From Planctomycetota bacterium (GTDB lineage: Bacteria > Planctomycetota > UBA8108 > UBA1146 > JAJFFE01), in NCBI GenBank assembly GCA_020425835.1, contig JAGQRC010000182.1, positions 1-7,061 of the forward strand: a DNA stretch of 7,061 nucleotides. Direction: 5' to 3'. The position numbers and the translations under genes were made by a program. The notes below the pieces were generated by a model. That model ran no database searches, had not been told where the DNA came from, and saw only the letters and a list, made by a program, of their open reading frames with translations. Position 1 is the first letter of the stretch; every line of letters starts with the position of its first letter. Shown here one piece after another: positions 5,643-7,061 of this stretch.

Positions 5643-6725
5643 GTGACCCTCCTCTGGATCTATGCGGTCTTCACCGTCGGCGTCTCGTTCTGTTGCTCCC
5701 TGCTGGAGGCAGCCCTCCTCTCCATCCAGACCGCCTCGTTGACCGACGAGTCGGGAGAGACCAAGAGCCTCGGCGCGAAGCGGTTGCTCGACATCAAGAC
5801 GAGTCGCCTCGACGACGCGCTCAGCGCGATCCTCATCGTGAACACCGTCGCCAACACCCTCGGGGCGGTGCTCGTCGGGTCGGAGGCTCGCAGTTGGGCC
5901 CGCGCAACGTTCGGCGCCGGCGAGATCGAGTTCGTGGTCGGCCTGACCTCGGTCGTCCTGACCCTCGTGATCCTGACCTTTTCGGAGATCGTGCCGAAGA
6001 CGCTCGGCGCCGCCTACGCTCGCCCGCTCTCCTCGTTGGTCGGACACTCCCTGTTCGCGCTGACCTTCGGAATGGCTCCGATCCTGGTCCTGACCCGTGC
6101 GCTGACGCGCTGGCTCACGCGGGGCGAGCGCCAGACCATCAGCCGCAGTGAGCTGACCGCGTTCATCGAGACCGCTCGCCGCGACGGCATCCTCGAGACC
6201 TTGGAGGCGCGACTCTACGGGCGACTCCTGCAGTTTCGCCGCGTCCGAGTCAGCGATGTGATGACCCCACGCTCCGTCGCCGTCACCGTCCCGGAGTCGC
6301 TGACGGCGGGCGAGTTCCTCGAGCGACGGGAGTGCGGCATCTACAGCCGCGTTCCGGTCTATCGCAAGGACCGCGACGATATCGTCGGATACGTTCTCCA
6401 GAAGGACATCCTCCGCGCCCTGGCCAAGGGGGCCTCGCCCGACAAGCTGGTCGGCTCGTTCATGCGGAGCGTCTGGTATCTCCCCGAACTCGTCTCGGTG
6501 ATCGACGCGCTGAAGCAGTCGCTCTCGCGTCGCGAGGCCCTCGCGATGGTGACCGACGAGCACGGGACGATCACGGGGCTCGTCACGCGGGAGGATCTGA
6601 TCGAGACGCTCCTCGGCACCGAGATCCTCGATGAGTCCGACCGCGTGGCCGATCTCCGTCAGATCGCCGCGAAGATCCGCGATCAGCGACTCCGAGAGCG
6701 GGAGAAGCGCCAGGAGCTGATCTGA
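5643..6725 (+). CDS. CNNM/DUF21 membrane protein with CBS pair (CorC/HlyC-related)
   Basis: A 360-residue inner-membrane protein of the family that includes CorC, bacterial hemolysin-like proteins and eukaryotic CNNMs, some of which move or sense magnesium. GTG 5643 is preferred because the first transmembrane segment follows directly; GTG 5493 would add 50 Arg/Pro-rich residues, and no in-frame ATG lies near. The DUF21 domain (about 1-165) has four hydrophobic segments near 3-26, 58-80, 95-117 and 127-150, with the family patterns S-L-L-E-A-A-L-L-S (19-27), N-T-V-A-N-T (67-72) and S-E-I-V-P-K-T (114-120). A CBS pair follows (about 203-325), entered through V-M-T-P-R (206-210) and containing V-G-Y-V-L-Q-K-D and I-T-G-L-V-T-R-E-D. 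The protein ends in a charged helix after L-L-G-T-E-I-L-D-E-S-D-R, so the C-terminal CorC_HlyC domain of longer members is absent. The ion carried, if any, cannot be told from sequence. Confidence 0.92.
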   Translation: MTLLWIYAVFTVGVSFCCSLLEAALLSIQTASLTDESGETKSLGAKRLLDIKTSRLDDALSAILIVNTVANTLGAVLVGSEARSWARATFGAGEIEFVVGLTSVVLTLVILTFSEIVPKTLGAAYARPLSSLVGHSLFALTFGMAPILVLTRALTRWLTRGERQTISRSELTAFIETARRDGILETLEARLYGRLLQFRRVRVSDVMTPRSVAVTVPESLTAGEFLERRECGIYSRVPVYRKDRDDIVGYVLQKDILRALAKGASPDKLVGSFMRSVWYLPELVSVIDALKQSLSRREALAMVTDEHGTITGLVTREDLIETLLGTEILDESDRVADLRQIAAKIRDQRLREREKRQELI

Positions 6726-6773
6726 CGGTCGACGCGACGCGGTCGGCCGGGGGAACGGTCTCGGGCTCGACGA

Positions 6774-6817
6774 CGTTCGCGGTCGGAGCTCCTTCCCGAC
6801 CTGTCGAACCGCGAACG
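6774..6817 (+). terminator. Stem-loop between the CNNM-type gene and the next reading frame
   Basis: Bases 6774-6783 pair with 6808-6817 over ten base pairs. The interior offers an alternative small stem, 6782-6786 with 6796-6800. It starts 48 bases after the TGA at 6723-6725 and ends seven bases before the ATG at 6825. It may end the CNNM-type transcript or mask the start of the next gene. No T-tract follows. Confidence 0.4.
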
Positions 6818-6824
6818 GACCCCC

Positions 6825-7061
6825 ATGAGCGATCCCGAACTGCCCACCGATGACTGGCGCGTGCTGAAGCGCCTCACCGAGCTCCCTGGACCCGAACGAA
6901 CGACCCCCGCGGAAGCGACGGTGCTGGCCGCGATGCTCGGTCTCGGCGCAGTGATGATGGGTTGGGGGTTGCGAAGAGGCTGCGTCCTCAAGGGCATTGC
7001 GGGCGGCCTCGTCTCCGGGGCCGCGCTCGCACTGCTCCTCATCCTCCCTCACGCGCGCGCG
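6825..7061 (+). CDS. Partial ORF, small membrane protein of unknown function (3' end outside window)
   Basis: The reading frame opens at ATG 6825 and runs 79 codons to the window edge without a stop. It encodes a polar N-terminus (M-S-D-P-E-L-P-T-D-D-W), then two hydrophobic segments (about 32-49 and 57-75) joined by a short basic loop (R50, R51, K56). Codon third positions are mostly G or C, like the neighbouring genes, which supports coding. No Shine-Dalgarno is seen; a hairpin ends seven bases upstream. The glycine-rich hairpin pair vaguely recalls small DUF2892-like membrane domains, but this is not a secure match. It might share a transcript with the CNNM-type gene 99 bases upstream, or have its own promoter. 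Confidence 0.55.
   Translation, partial: MSDPELPTDDWRVLKRLTELPGPERTTPAEATVLAAMLGLGAVMMGWGLRRGCVLKGIAGGLVSGAALALLLILPHARA

Noticed and set aside
5223..7052. Very long minus-strand open frame (609 codons) across the matrixin end and the CNNM-type gene
   Set aside because: It is rich in Arg, Glu, Asp and Gly with no domain or signal, crosses two well-supported plus-strand genes and their gap, and is expected from GC-rich codon bias on the opposite strand.
1..7061. tRNA, rRNA, CRISPR array, insertion sequence or transposase
   Set aside because: No cloverleaf, rRNA-like conserved segment, spaced direct repeats, terminal inverted repeats with a transposase or phage gene was seen on either strand.

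Overview
This is a GC-rich window in which every convincing gene lies on the + strand. The organism is probably a bacterium of the Planctomycetota. The main clue is that two secreted proteins end in a paired EF-hand, dockerin-like module that begins F-x-R-G-D-x-N-G-D-G and is followed by a proline-rich tail with a near-terminal cysteine. I know that arrangement best from marine planctomycetes; the phylum is an inference, since no marker gene is present.

Layout. Positions 1-326 hold no gene I can defend, but 13-105 can fold into a long bulged stem-loop. Positions 327-2990 encode an 887-residue secreted metzincin protease of the reprolysin/ADAM type (M12B-like). It has a propeptide-like region, a zinc site, a jelly-roll domain, an IPT/TIG domain, a cohesin-like domain and a dockerin-like tail. 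Two strong hairpins follow its stop codon. After a 309-base gap, 3300-3830 encodes a small exported protein of unknown function. Its end overlaps by 13 bases the start of 3818-5431, a 537-residue secreted matrixin (M10A-type) protease. That protease carries the same IPT/TIG, cohesin-like and dockerin-like C-terminal half as the first one. Positions 5643-6725 encode a short CNNM/CBS-type membrane protein (CorC/HlyC relatives) that probably starts at GTG. A reading frame at 6825, open at the window edge, encodes the start of a small membrane protein.

How they work together. The first three genes look like an extracellular proteolysis locus. Two zinc proteases with differently built catalytic domains share one C-terminal targeting or assembly module. 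The small exported protein is translationally linked to the matrixin, which has no propeptide of its own. The CNNM-type gene and the partial membrane ORF are probably unrelated housekeeping or transport genes.

The most interesting points are the shared, nearly gap-free C-terminal module on two different proteases, the coupled small protein plus unprotected matrixin, the metzincin motif with Ser in place of Gly, and the structured element at 13-105. All domain names rest on motif reading by eye; no profile search was run.
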